A program made the translations under genes and the position numbers. From Streptomyces sp. NBC_01478 (GTDB lineage Bacteria > Actinomycetota > Actinomycetes > Streptomycetales > Streptomycetaceae), in NCBI RefSeq assembly GCF_036227225.1, contig NZ_CP109444.1, positions 6,863,501 through 6,927,500 on the forward strand: a stretch of DNA of 64,000 bases, written 5' to 3'. Within the stretch, counting starts at the first letter, position 1. Each line of letters opens with the position of its first letter. Below, in pieces: positions 1-8,693 of this stretch. The notes under the pieces are model-generated. The model was not told the origin of the DNA, made no database searches, and saw only the letters and a program-made list of their open reading frames with translations.

Positions 1-915
1 GAAGCCACCAAGAGCGAGGTCCCCTTCATCACGGAGGCCGCCCAGCACCTCGTGCGCGCGGGCGGGAAGCGGTTCCGGCCGCTCCTCGTGATGCTCGCGG
101 CGCAGTTCGGCGATCCCTACGCGCCGGGTGTCGTGCCCTCGGCGGTCGTCGTCGAGCTGACCCACCTCGCCACGCTGTACCACGACGACGTCATGGACGA
201 GGCGGCCGTACGGCGCGGGGTGGAGAGCGCCAACACCCGCTGGGGCAACTCGGTCGCGGTGCTCACCGGCGACTTCCTCTTCGCGCGCGCGTCGCACACC
301 CTGGCCGACCTCGGCCCCGAAGCGGTCCGCGTGCAGGCCGAGGCGTTCGAACGGCTGGTCACCGGCCAGATCCTGGAGACGGCGGGACCCTCCGACGGGC
401 GCGACCCGGTCGAGCACTACCTCGACGTGCTCGGCGGCAAGACCGGCTCCCTGGTCGCGGTCGCCTGCCGGTTCGGCGCGATGATGTCCGGCTGCGACGA
501 CACGGTCGTGGACGTCCTCACCCAGTACGGCGAGCGGCTCGGCGTCGCCTTCCAGCTCGCGGACGACGTCCTGGACATCGCCTCCGACGGCCACGAGTCC
601 GGCAAGACCCCGGGCACGGACCTGCGCGAGGGCATCCCCACCCTGCCGGTGCTGCGCCTGCGGGAGCGGGCGGACCGTCTCGGGCTGGCCGAGGACCGCG
701 CCCTGTGCGAACTGCTCGACTCCGACCTCACGGACGATGCCCGGCTCGCCGAGGCCCTCGCCCGGCTCCGCGCCCACCCGGCGCTGGAGCAGGCCCGCCG
801 CGACACCGTCCGCTACGTGGAGGACGCCCGCGCCGCCCTCGCGCCGCTCCCCGAGTGCGATGCGAAGGTCGCGCTCCTGGAGATGTGCGACGCGGTGGTG
901 CACCGGGCGGGCTGA
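1..915 (+). CDS. polyprenyl (all-trans) diphosphate synthase, 5' end missing
   Basis: The reading frame is open from base 1, so the start lies outside the window and about 304 residues are visible. It makes long-chain prenyl diphosphates by adding isopentenyl diphosphate to an allylic primer; in actinomycetes these supply the menaquinone side chain. Both Asp-rich motifs of the family are present: DDVMD after a YH pair near base 183 and DDVLD near base 562. The conserved GGKRFRP substrate motif sits near base 58. The soluble prenyltransferase fold is expected throughout and no membrane segment is seen. A strong hairpin follows the stop, so this is the last gene of its transcript. Product chain length cannot be read from the sequence. 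Confidence 0.93.
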   Translation, partial: EATKSEVPFITEAAQHLVRAGGKRFRPLLVMLAAQFGDPYAPGVVPSAVVVELTHLATLYHDDVMDEAAVRRGVESANTRWGNSVAVLTGDFLFARASHTLADLGPEAVRVQAEAFERLVTGQILETAGPSDGRDPVEHYLDVLGGKTGSLVAVACRFGAMMSGCDDTVVDVLTQYGERLGVAFQLADDVLDIASDGHESGKTPGTDLREGIPTLPVLRLRERADRLGLAEDRALCELLDSDLTDDARLAEALARLRAHPALEQARRDTVRYVEDARAALAPLPECDAKVALLEMCDAVVHRAG

Positions 916-934
916 GGTCCTGAGCAACTGCCGT

Positions 935-983
935 ACGGAGGCGGCGTCTTCCCCCTAGGGGTTTGGGGAGGCGCCGCCTCCGT
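935..983 (+). terminator. intrinsic terminator after polyprenyl synthase
   Basis: A 12-bp perfect stem (935-946 with 972-983) can be extended inward by a C-run/G-run pairing. It lies 20 bases past the stop codon and is followed by a short T/G-rich stretch. Confidence 0.75.
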
Positions 984-1161
984 GTGTCATACCCCAGGTG
1001 TACGCGGAGTTGGCTCCCGGGTCTGACGCTTATCTCTCGGGGATTTGGTCAGATGGAGAACACGGAAAACACCACTCCTCACCGATTCGGGTGAGAATGG
1101 CGGCTGAGAGTGGGACCAGTACAGGGGGCAGGCCGCCGCCGACGACGGAGGTAAGGCAGAC

Positions 1162-2376
1162 ATGGCACCGTACGAAACCGACGACAGCACGGACACCGGA
1201 GAGCTCGACGAGCTCCGGTCCGGGCGGCGCAGGGCGGCGCGGTACATCGTCCCGGTCACCGTGGTGGGGGTGGCGGCCGCGACCATCGGACTGGTCCCCG
1301 CGCTCGCCGACTCCGGTGACCCGAATCTCCCGAAGATCACCGCACAGCAACTCCTCGACAAGGTCGCCAATTCGGACGTCCAGCAACTGTCCGGCACGGT
1401 GAAGATCAGCACGGACCTGGGCCTGCCCGACCTCGGCGGCCTGGAGAGCAGCCTCATGTCGGGCGCCACGCAGTCCGGCGACGGCTCCTCCGCCGACCCC
1501 ACCGCCAAGCTCACCGAGCTGGCCACCGGCACCCACACCCTGCGCGTCGCGGCCGACGGCCCGGACAAGCAGAAGGTCTCCCTGCTGGAGAACGCGGCGG
1601 AGTACAGCCTCATCCACAACGGCAAGGACATCTGGGGCTACGACAGCCAGTCGAACGAGGTCTACCACGGCACGACCGCCGCCGACGCGTCCAAGGGCGA
1701 CGAGACCCGGACCACGCCCAAGGGCCTCACCGACGAGGCGCTGAAGTCGGTCGACGACACGACGTCCGTCACGGTCGACGGCACCGAGCACGTCGCGGGC
1801 CGCGACGCCTACAAGCTGCTGATCAAGCCCAAGCAGTCCGGTACGACGGTCGGCGCGATCAGCATCGCGGTGGACGCGAAGACCGGCCTGCCGCTGAAGT
1901 TCACGCTCACCCCCGCGAGCGGCGGCGCGGCCGTCGTCGACGTCGGCTTCACCCAGCTCAGCCTCGCCAAGCCGGCCGCCTCGACCTTCGACTTCAAGAC
2001 GCCCAAGGGCGCGAAGGTCACCACGGAGGACAGCGCGGCGAAGGCGCTGCCGACCCCGGACCACTCCACCGGGTCCGGCCCGTCCGAGAAGTCGCTCGAC
2101 AAGGGCGCCGACGACCACACGGTCCTCGGCAAGGGCTGGAACTCCATCGCCGTCTTCGAGACCGGCGGCGAGGGCATCCCGTCCGGCTCCTCGTCCGGCG
2201 GCGGCGACCTCGGCGGCTTCCTCAGCTCGCTCGGTGATCAGGTGAAGGGCTCGTTCGGCTCGGGCACGGTCTACTCGACCCGGCTGGTCAACGCCCTGGT
2301 CACCGACGACGGCAAGGTGTACGTCGGCGCGGTCACCAAGAGCGCGCTGGTGAAGGCGGCCGACGCGGCGAAGTAG
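1162..2376 (+). CDS. LolA-like / DUF2092-type exported protein
   Basis: This 404-residue protein starts with ATG and has GGAGG at 1147-1151, 10 bases upstream. A basic stretch (RSGRRRAARY) precedes one hydrophobic segment at residues 31-50, ending in an ALA-type cleavage or anchor site. The rest is hydrophilic, with pattern LDKV..SDVQQLSGTVK and beta-rich repeats typical of the LolA/LppX lipid-carrier fold. There is no lipobox Cys, so it is a signal-peptide or single-anchor protein. The ABC ATPase begins about 38 bases after its stop, so the three genes probably form one unit, perhaps for export of or signalling from the cell surface. The function is inferred from the fold only. Confidence 0.8.
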   Translation: MAPYETDDSTDTGELDELRSGRRRAARYIVPVTVVGVAAATIGLVPALADSGDPNLPKITAQQLLDKVANSDVQQLSGTVKISTDLGLPDLGGLESSLMSGATQSGDGSSADPTAKLTELATGTHTLRVAADGPDKQKVSLLENAAEYSLIHNGKDIWGYDSQSNEVYHGTTAADASKGDETRTTPKGLTDEALKSVDDTTSVTVDGTEHVAGRDAYKLLIKPKQSGTTVGAISIAVDAKTGLPLKFTLTPASGGAAVVDVGFTQLSLAKPAASTFDFKTPKGAKVTTEDSAAKALPTPDHSTGSGPSEKSLDKGADDHTVLGKGWNSIAVFETGGEGIPSGSSSGGGDLGGFLSSLGDQVKGSFGSGTVYSTRLVNALVTDDGKVYVGAVTKSALVKAADAAK

Positions 2377-2413
2377 GCAAGTACCTTCTGGAGAACGGGA
2401 ATTGAGGGAGCCG

Positions 2414-3424
2414 ATGGGCGAACCGTCCGCCACCGAGCCGGAGTCCGAGCAGGATTCCGGCCCGGAACGGGAGTCCGGCCAGGTGGGCGCGGGTGACGGC
2501 ATCATCGCCACCCGCGGTCTCACCAAACGCTTCCGCGGCGGACAGCTCGCCGTGGACGGTCTCGACCTGACCGTCCCGGCGGGCAGCGTCTTCGGCTTCC
2601 TCGGTCCCAACGGCTCCGGCAAGACCACCACCATCCGCATGCTGATGGGCCTGATCGAGCCCACCTCCGGCACGGCCCGTGTCCTGGGCCGCCCGATGCC
2701 GAGATCCGTCCGCACCGTCCTGCCGCACGTCGGCGCCCTGATCGAGGGACCCGCCCTGTACGGCTTCCTCTCCGGGCGCGACAACCTCCTGCGCTACGAC
2801 GCCGCCGACCCGACCGCCGACCCGCGCACCCGGCGGGACCGGGTCGCCGCCGCGCTGGACCGGGTGGGGCTGACGGCGGCGGCCGGCAAGAAGGCCAAGG
2901 CCTACTCCCTGGGCATGAAGCAGCGGCTGGGCCTCGCCTCCGCGCTGCTCCAGCCCCGCCGACTGCTCGTCCTGGACGAGCCGACGAACGGCCTCGACCC
3001 GCAGGGCATGCGTGAAATCCGTTCCCTGATCCGGGAGTTGGCGTCCGACGGCACGACGGTCTTCCTCTCCTCCCACCTCCTCGACGAGATCGAGCAGGTC
3101 TGCACCCACGCGGCGGTGATGGCCCAGGGCAGGCTGATCACCCAGGGCTCGGTGACCGAGCTGGCGGCGGGGACGCGGGGCCGGCTGTTCGTCGCGACGC
3201 CCGACACCGGGGACGCGGCACGGGTGCTGAAGGAACAGGGGCTGGCCGACGTGGTCGTGGCGGAGGAGCGGGTGACGGCGGAGCCGCCGGAGCGTGAACT
3301 CGCCGAGGTGAACAGGGCGTTGGTGACGGCCGGAGTCCGCGTGCGCGGCTTCGGGGTCGAACGGGCCTCGCTGGAGGACGCGTTCGTGGCGCTCACCGGG
3401 GAGGGCTTCGATGTCGCAGGCTGA
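2414..3424 (+). CDS. ABC transporter ATP-binding protein
   Basis: About 336 residues from ATG 2414, with GAGG at 2404-2407. A TTG at 2402 with GGAG at 2390-2393 is a credible alternative start. Walker A is GPNGSGKTTT, the signature is YSLGMKQRLGLA, Walker B is LLVLDEPTNGLD and the switch is SSHLLDEIEQV, so the ATPase is complete. The first 30 residues are an acidic low-complexity leader. It powers the ABC-2 permease whose start overlaps its last 14 bases. This is the CcmA/NatA-like drug or lipid exporter class; the substrate is unknown. Confidence 0.93.
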   Translation: MGEPSATEPESEQDSGPERESGQVGAGDGIIATRGLTKRFRGGQLAVDGLDLTVPAGSVFGFLGPNGSGKTTTIRMLMGLIEPTSGTARVLGRPMPRSVRTVLPHVGALIEGPALYGFLSGRDNLLRYDAADPTADPRTRRDRVAAALDRVGLTAAAGKKAKAYSLGMKQRLGLASALLQPRRLLVLDEPTNGLDPQGMREIRSLIRELASDGTTVFLSSHLLDEIEQVCTHAAVMAQGRLITQGSVTELAAGTRGRLFVATPDTGDAARVLKEQGLADVVVAEERVTAEPPERELAEVNRALVTAGVRVRGFGVERASLEDAFVALTGEGFDVAG

Positions 3425-4286
3425 CCTCGCCGTGCGGGCACCCCGCCTGATCTGGACCTTCGGACTGCTGCGCAGCGAGCTGGTGACCACGTTCCGGCGC
3501 TGGCGCACGCTCGCGCTGCTCGGTGTGCTGGCCGCCGTGCCGATCCTGGTCGGGATCGCGGTCAAGCTGGAGACCCAGGACGGGGCAGGCCCCGGGCGCG
3601 GGGACGGCGGCGGAGGGCCCGCCTTCATCGCGCAGATCACCAACAACGGCCTGTTCCTGGTGTTCACCGCGCTGGCCGCGACGCTCCCCTTCTTCCTCCC
3701 CATGGCCATCGGGGTCATCGCGGGCGACGCGATCGCGGGCGAGGCGAGCGGGGGCACCCTGCGCTACCTCCTGGTGGCCCCGGCCGGCCGTACCCGCCTG
3801 CTGCTCACCAAGTACGCGACGGTGATGACCTTCTGCCTGGTGGCGACCCTGGTCGTGGCGCTCTCGGCGCTGACGGTCGGGGCACTGCTGTTCCCCCTGG
3901 GCGACCTGACGACGATCTCCGGCACCCAGATCAGCTTCACGGAGGGCCTCGGCCGGGCCCTGCTGATCGCGCTGGCGGTCGCCGCGTCCCTCATCGGCAT
4001 CGCGGCGCTCGGCCTGTTCGTCTCGACGATGACGAGCAGCGGCATCGCGGCGATGGCGACGACCGTGGGCCTGCTGATCACCGTCCAGATCCTCGACCAG
4101 ATCCCCCAACTGCACGCGCTCCAGCCGTACTTCTTCTCCCACTACTGGCTGTCCTTCGCCGACCTCATGCGCGAACCGGTCTACTGGGACGACCTGGTGA
4201 AGAACCTCGGCCTACAGGCGCTGTACGCGGCGGTGTTCGGGTCGGCGGCGTGGGCGCGGTTCACGGCGAAGGACATCACGGCGTAG
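3411..4286 (+). CDS. ABC-2 type transporter permease
   Basis: A 291-residue integral membrane protein with about six hydrophobic segments. The first lies near residues 38-50, then a polar loop precedes the TM2-TM6 block; ATLPFFLPMAIGVIAGDAIAG carries the ABC_membrane_2 hallmark of a GE-containing turn (AGEASGGTLRYLL). It overlaps the upstream ATPase by 14 bases, which implies translational coupling, and GGGGAGG lies just before its ATG. It would form the membrane pore of the exporter. The convergent reductase ends 5 bases away. Confidence 0.92.
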   Translation: MSQADLAVRAPRLIWTFGLLRSELVTTFRRWRTLALLGVLAAVPILVGIAVKLETQDGAGPGRGDGGGGPAFIAQITNNGLFLVFTALAATLPFFLPMAIGVIAGDAIAGEASGGTLRYLLVAPAGRTRLLLTKYATVMTFCLVATLVVALSALTVGALLFPLGDLTTISGTQISFTEGLGRALLIALAVAASLIGIAALGLFVSTMTSSGIAAMATTVGLLITVQILDQIPQLHALQPYFFSHYWLSFADLMREPVYWDDLVKNLGLQALYAAVFGSAAWARFTAKDITA

Positions 4287-4290
4287 GGCA

Positions 4291-4896
4291 TCACGCCGTA
4301 GGGCTCGGTCGGTTTTCGGTCTCGTGCGGGAAGCGGGCGAGCGGGGCCCCCTGCGCGAAGAACGTCTTCGCGCGGGACAGCGCCCGTTCGTCCTTCAGTA
4401 CGTCGCCGCGTGCGCTGCCGTTGCCCAGCAGGACCCCGCCGAAGCGCATCCTCAGGTACGCCGCCGAGTTGTTGAGGGTGCCGGTCAGCGGGTCGGCGAC
4501 CGTCTCTTCCTCCTCGGCGAGGACGGAGACGCCCCAGAGGGTGCGGCCGGCCATCGTGGCCCTGAAGTCGGCGTCGGGGACGCGCAGCCAGTCGGACCAG
4601 TGGTCCAGGTAGCGCTTGGTGAGGCCGGACAGGGAGTACCAGTAGACCGGCGAGGCGATCACGACGTCCGTCGCGGCGAGGGTGGCGTCGAGGAGCACCT
4701 TGACGTCGTCGTTCGTGGGCGGGCGGACGACACCGTCGTGCCGGATGTCGACGAAGTCCGGGAGCGGGTGGTCGGCGAGGCGTATCCACTCCTGCTCGAC
4801 GTCCGGGGGCAACTGTTCGGCGGCCCTGCGGGCGAGCAGTTCGGTGTTGCCCTCGCTGCGGGCGCTGCCCAGCACGAAGAGGAAACGGCGGGTCAT
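4291..4896 (-). CDS. NAD(P)H-dependent FMN reductase / flavodoxin-like oxidoreductase
   Basis: About 201 residues with a start at ATG 4896 (MTRRFLFVLG). An upstream ATG at 4953 would put the start inside the promoter, so it is rejected. The N-terminal GSARSEGNTELLAR motif binds the FMN phosphate, and the SPVYWYSLSGLTKRYLDHW segment matches the NADPH-dependent FMN reductase / WrbA-type fold. It probably reduces quinones, flavin or other electrophiles in the cytoplasm. It is monocistronic and converges on the ABC permease. A near-consensus promoter overlapping a palindrome lies upstream, suggesting inducible expression. Confidence 0.85.
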   Translation of the reverse strand: MTRRFLFVLGSARSEGNTELLARRAAEQLPPDVEQEWIRLADHPLPDFVDIRHDGVVRPPTNDDVKVLLDATLAATDVVIASPVYWYSLSGLTKRYLDHWSDWLRVPDADFRATMAGRTLWGVSVLAEEEETVADPLTGTLNNSAAYLRMRFGGVLLGNGSARGDVLKDERALSRAKTFFAQGAPLARFPHETENRPSPTA

Positions 4897-4951
4897 GGGT
4901 CCCCCAGATTCGGTCACGGCCGATCGGCGCGCGAGGATTACAGGCACGTGC

Positions 4952-4979
4952 ATTATATGCGCGCGCAATCATCTGTCCA
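4952..4979 (-). promoter_or_regulatory. near-consensus sigma-HrdB promoter with palindrome in the spacer
   Basis: On the minus strand a TGGACA -35 (4974-4979) is separated by 16 bases from a perfect TATAAT -10 (4952-4957). The spacer contains the self-complementary ten-mer TGCGCGCGCA. That is a good position for a repressor controlling the FMN reductase. Confidence 0.75.
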
Positions 4980-5520
4980 GGGTCACCCGCGTGAGCCGGG
5001 CCAGCGCCTCCGTCTCGCGGGGCGGTTCGCCGCTCAGGTCGCCGATGCGCCAGGCCGGTACCCAGGGCACTCGGTACACGTCGATCATCGACTCGATGGC
5101 CTTGACGTACTGCGCGAGTTGGCGCGGCAGCCGCCCGGGCGCGTCCGCGACGAGGACCACGGCGTCCAGGTCGAGCCCGGCCGGTGCCTCGCCGCGCCGG
5201 AAGACCTCCAGGGCGCGGGCGACGGCGGCCAGCCCGGCGGCATGCGTGCGGGCGACGAGCAGGACCGACGGCGGATCCTCGGGGCCCGGCCAGTCGCGCC
5301 CGCAGTCCCGGCCGCCGAAGACGGCGGCGAGGGTGGTGGTGCCGGTGCCGCCGTGGGTGGCGACCCAGGAGAAGCGGCGCGGGCCGGCGGGGATACCGGT
5401 GGGGATGCCGACGGGGATACTGGAGGAGCGCTCGGGTGCTTCCGGTGCCCCCGCGTGCGGGCCGGTGTCCACCGGTCCGCGGAGCCAGATCTCCGGCCCC
5501 TGCCGTGCACCTGTCTGCAT
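4969..5520 (-). CDS. DUF6668-like protein with degenerate P-loop
   Basis: 183 residues from ATG 5520, with GAGGAG 7 bases upstream. After a proline-rich N-terminus, residues 55-63 read THGGTGTTT, then LAAVFGG, and later VVLVADAPG. This is the layout of a MinD/ParA-type P-loop and Walker B, but both P-loop lysines are missing. I recall the actinobacterial DUF6668 family as having this appearance. It is divergent from the TPR gene at 5671. No biochemical role is known to me; nucleotide binding is doubtful without lysine. Confidence 0.7.
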   Translation of the reverse strand: MQTGARQGPEIWLRGPVDTGPHAGAPEAPERSSSIPVGIPTGIPAGPRRFSWVATHGGTGTTTLAAVFGGRDCGRDWPGPEDPPSVLLVARTHAAGLAAVARALEVFRRGEAPAGLDLDAVVLVADAPGRLPRQLAQYVKAIESMIDVYRVPWVPAWRIGDLSGEPPRETEALARLTRVTLDR

Positions 5521-5670
5521 GACCGAGCTCCTCACTCCTGGGACGAGGCTGTGACGTCGCGGTGACTCGAGAACCGGAAGGGAACGGCGAGACTCAACAG
5601 TACGCGTAGGAACGGATCTTGACGCTGGGGAGCGCAGTCGGCTCCCCGACGGATGCGAGTGAGGGAACCG

Positions 5671-7065
5671 ATGACTCGACTCAGCCGCGAGAAGAAGCGG
5701 GAACAGAAGCGAGCCGCACGCTCGGCACCCGCAGCGTCTCCTTTCGAGGTACGCGTACCCGTGGACGGCCCGGGCGCCGGCGGTGCCTCCATCGGCGGCG
5801 TGCCGGTCAGCGTGCCCCCCGGTGAGGAGATCCAGCACGTGGTCCTGGGCCACCTCCACCGCATCGCGACGGCCACCGGCCACCCCGTCCACGCCACGAT
5901 CCACGACGCCCGCATCGGGTACGTCGTCCCGCTCCAGGTCGATCCGGACGGCTCCAGCCATTTCTCGGCGGAGCCGTGGGCGATCCCCGGTGCGGGGGAG
6001 GGCGCGGACGAGATTCCGCCGCCGCCCGCGCTCCCGCCGGCCGCACCTGCCGCGGCGCCCGCAGCCGTCGTAGAAGCGGAACGGGAAGTCGAGGACCGGC
6101 GTCGGCCCGGTGGGGACCCGGAGACTCATCGGCTGCGGGCGGTGGCGGCTCCGGAGCCGGAGGTGGTGCCGACCTTCCCGTTGCGGGCGGTGCCCGAGTC
6201 GGCCGGGGAGTCGGCGCCGACGTTCCCGCTGCACGCGGTGCCGGAGTCGGCGCAGGGGGGTGTGCCGCTGGGCTCGGTCCAGCCGCCGACGGGGGCGTTC
6301 GGGCCGCCGCCGGTGATGGACTCGGCGCCGGTCGTCGATGGGCAGCCCTTCGTGGGCGGGCAGCCGGTCGCGGACGTCGTCCCGCCGTTCGTCGACGCGA
6401 GGCCGGTCGTGGCGGACGTACAGGACACGGCGTACGGTTCCGCCCCTGTGCCCCACACTCCGGAGCGCGCCCCCCGTCCCGCGCCCATCCCCGATCTCGC
6501 CCTCACCGCTCCGGAACCGGACCCCAAGCCGACGCCCGCGCGCGGGTTCGACGCCGTGGCCGAGGCCGTGCTGGGGGACGAACCGGTGACGACCGACGGA
6601 GCGGGGACCGCGTTTCTCGTCGAGCCGATGGTGCGGATCAACGACGCCGTCAAGGCGGGGCGGATCGAGGAGGCGGTGGGGCTGGCGGAACGGACCGTCG
6701 CGGACGCGGCGGGCGCGCTCGGCCCCGAGCACTCCGAAGTCCTACGGCTGCGCGAACTCGCCGCGTACATCGCCTACTTGGCCGGTGACCCGGTGCACTC
6801 CTTCCGCCTCTCCCTCGACCTCGCCCGCATCCGCCACCGCGCCCACGACGCGGAGGCCGCCTACGGCAACGTGCAGAGCGCGGCCACGGCCTGGCGTGCC
6901 GTACGCGACCCGGAGCAGGGCCTGGCCCTCGGCCGCGACCTCATCGACCTGTGGACCGAACTCGCCGCCGAGGACGGGCCCGCCGTGGAGGACATCGAGC
7001 AACTGGAGTCCGCGCGCGCCCGGATGGGCCGCCTCACGGAACGCGCGCGCAGGGCGAACGACTGA
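5671..7065 (+). CDS. TPR-like cytoplasmic protein
   Basis: 464 residues from ATG 5671, with GAGGG at 5661-5665; an ATG 18 bases upstream lacks spacing. The N-terminus is strongly basic (LSREKKREQKRAAR). A roughly 70-residue conserved block follows (GGVPVSVPPGEEIQHVVLGH onward). The middle, about residues 115-295, is low-complexity and rich in Pro, Val and Ala. The C-terminal 150 residues are helical with AVKAGRIEEAVGLAERTV and LAAYIAYLAGD spacing typical of tetratricopeptide repeats. It is divergent from the P-loop-like gene, and the two probably act together. The function is unknown. Confidence 0.75.
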   Translation: MTRLSREKKREQKRAARSAPAASPFEVRVPVDGPGAGGASIGGVPVSVPPGEEIQHVVLGHLHRIATATGHPVHATIHDARIGYVVPLQVDPDGSSHFSAEPWAIPGAGEGADEIPPPPALPPAAPAAAPAAVVEAEREVEDRRRPGGDPETHRLRAVAAPEPEVVPTFPLRAVPESAGESAPTFPLHAVPESAQGGVPLGSVQPPTGAFGPPPVMDSAPVVDGQPFVGGQPVADVVPPFVDARPVVADVQDTAYGSAPVPHTPERAPRPAPIPDLALTAPEPDPKPTPARGFDAVAEAVLGDEPVTTDGAGTAFLVEPMVRINDAVKAGRIEEAVGLAERTVADAAGALGPEHSEVLRLRELAAYIAYLAGDPVHSFRLSLDLARIRHRAHDAEAAYGNVQSAATAWRAVRDPEQGLALGRDLIDLWTELAAEDGPAVEDIEQLESARARMGRLTERARRAND

Positions 7066-7075
7066 GCCCGGTCGG

Positions 7076-7540
7076 CTACGCCACGCAGAACTCGTTGCCC
7101 TCCGGGTCCGTCATCACGACCCACGCGCCGGCCGGCTCCGACACCCGGCGCAGCACGCTCGCGCCCAGGGCCGTCAGCCGCTCCACCTCGGCCTCGCGCC
7201 GGTCCGGGCCCGGGTGCAGATCGAGATGGAGCCGGTTCTTGACGGTCTTCGCCTCCGGTACGCGCTGGAACAGCAGCCGGCGGCCGAGGCCGGTGCCGCG
7301 CTCCTTGTCGTAGGGGTCGTCGGGGTGCCGTACGGCGATCAGGTCGCGGAAGGCGGGGCGGCCGTGGAAGTCGACGGTCGCGGCGGCGGGCAACGCGCCC
7401 TGTTCCAGGAGCAGTTCGACCAGGGCGCTGTTGTCCTCGGCCTCGTAGTGCAGCGCGGCGGCCCAGAAGTCCGCCTGGGCGTGCGGGTCGGCGGCGTCGA
7501 TGACCACTTTCCAGTGGAGGGGCGTGGGCGTCTGTGTCAT
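7076..7540 (-). CDS. VOC (glyoxalase/bleomycin-resistance fold) protein
   Basis: 154 residues from ATG 7540. The family pattern is visible: KVVIDAADPHAQADFWAAAL at the start of the first module, LHLDLHPG with the metal-ligand-like His in the second, and the terminal DPEGNEFCVA signature of VOC proteins. These are small cytoplasmic proteins that bind metal or hydrophobic ligands. It lies 38 bases downstream of rarD in the same orientation, so co-transcription is possible. The specific substrate cannot be assigned. Confidence 0.85.
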   Translation of the reverse strand: MTQTPTPLHWKVVIDAADPHAQADFWAAALHYEAEDNSALVELLLEQGALPAAATVDFHGRPAFRDLIAVRHPDDPYDKERGTGLGRRLLFQRVPEAKTVKNRLHLDLHPGPDRREAEVERLTALGASVLRRVSEPAGAWVVMTDPEGNEFCVA

Positions 7541-7578
7541 GCCCCTCACTCTGGCATTTGGACGGTCGGGACGCCGGG

Positions 7579-8559
7579 CTACGCGTCCACGACGTTCACC
7601 GGGTCCGTGCGCGGCAGCTCGGCCTTTCGCGCGAGTGCTGCCGCCTCCGCCCTGCCCCTGCGGGCCGTGCGCCAGGCGTCCGTCGTCAGCAGGACGAGGG
7701 CCAGCCACACCAGGGCGAAGCCCGCCCAGCGCGCGGGTGGCATCGACTCGTGGAAGTAGAGGATGCCGAGCAGGAACTGGAAGACCGGTGCCAGGTACTG
7801 GAGCAGGCCCAGCGTCGACAGCGGCACCCGGATCGCCGCCGCGCCGAAGCAGACCAGGGGGAGTGCGGTGACGATGCCGGTGGAGGCGAGGAGGACGGCG
7901 TGCCCGGTGCCCTCGGTCGCGAAGGTCAGGTTCCCGTGGCCGCCCAGCCACAGCAGATAGCCGAGCGCGGGCAGGAACTGGACCGCGGTCTCCGCGGCGA
8001 GCGACTCGATGCCGCCGAGGTTGACCTTCTTCTTGACCAGGCCGTAGGTCGCGAAGGAGAACGCGAGGCAGAGGGAGATCCACGGCGGCCGGCCGTAGCC
8101 GACGGTCAGGACGATCACGGCGGCGAGGCCGACGCCGACCGCGGTCCACTGGACCGTGCGCAGCCGTTCCTTCAGGAGCAGGACGCCGATCGCGATGGTG
8201 ACGAGGGGGTTGATGAAGTAGCCGAGGGAGGCCTCGACGACGTGGCCGCTGTTCACGGCCCAGATGTAGACGCCCCAGTTGACGGTGATGAAGGCCGCGC
8301 CGATCGTGACGAGCCCCAACTTGCGCGGCTGGCGCAGCAGTTCACCGGCCCAGGCCCAGCGCCTGACCACCAGGAGCGCTACGGCGACGAAGGCGAGCGA
8401 CCACACCATGCGGTGGGCGAGGATCTCGGCGGCGCCGGCGGGCTTGAGCAACGGCCAGAACAGGGGGACCAGCCCCCACATGCCGTAGGCCGCGAAGCCG
8501 TTCAGCAGTCCTATGTGGTGCTGTTCGCCCTTCGGCTTCCCGCTCTGCTTCCCGCTCAC
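7579..8559 (-). CDS. rarD: RarD-type EamA/DMT transporter
   Basis: 326 residues with a GTG start (8559) and AAGGAGGGG just upstream. About ten hydrophobic segments form two EamA repeats. RarD hallmarks are GLLNGFAAYGMWGLVPLFWP at the N-terminus, AAEILAHRMVWS, ITVNWGVYIWAVNSGHVVEASLGYFINPL (read in pieces), and KERLRTVQW. The short hydrophilic tail is Arg/Ala-rich. RarD proteins are inner-membrane permeases of uncertain substrate, linked to chloramphenicol sensitivity in other bacteria. It is the first gene of a pair with the VOC protein. Confidence 0.9.
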   Translation of the reverse strand: MSGKQSGKPKGEQHHIGLLNGFAAYGMWGLVPLFWPLLKPAGAAEILAHRMVWSLAFVAVALLVVRRWAWAGELLRQPRKLGLVTIGAAFITVNWGVYIWAVNSGHVVEASLGYFINPLVTIAIGVLLLKERLRTVQWTAVGVGLAAVIVLTVGYGRPPWISLCLAFSFATYGLVKKKVNLGGIESLAAETAVQFLPALGYLLWLGGHGNLTFATEGTGHAVLLASTGIVTALPLVCFGAAAIRVPLSTLGLLQYLAPVFQFLLGILYFHESMPPARWAGFALVWLALVLLTTDAWRTARRGRAEAAALARKAELPRTDPVNVVDA

Positions 8560-8693
8560 GGGCCCCTCCTTCGCGCGCCACGCCCGGCTGCGTCCGTGCA
8601 GCCAGCACGAAGGTAGCGCCGGGCGGCCCCGGCTGTCATGCCCGTATCGCTATACGGTCATGACAGCCGGGGCCGCGGCGGAAACGGGGTGGC

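Noticed and set aside
5521..6732. Minus-strand extension of the P-loop-like gene to 6732
   Set aside because: It runs antisense to the TPR gene; the ATG at 5520 has a good ribosome-binding site and the extension is Arg/Pro-rich shadow sequence.
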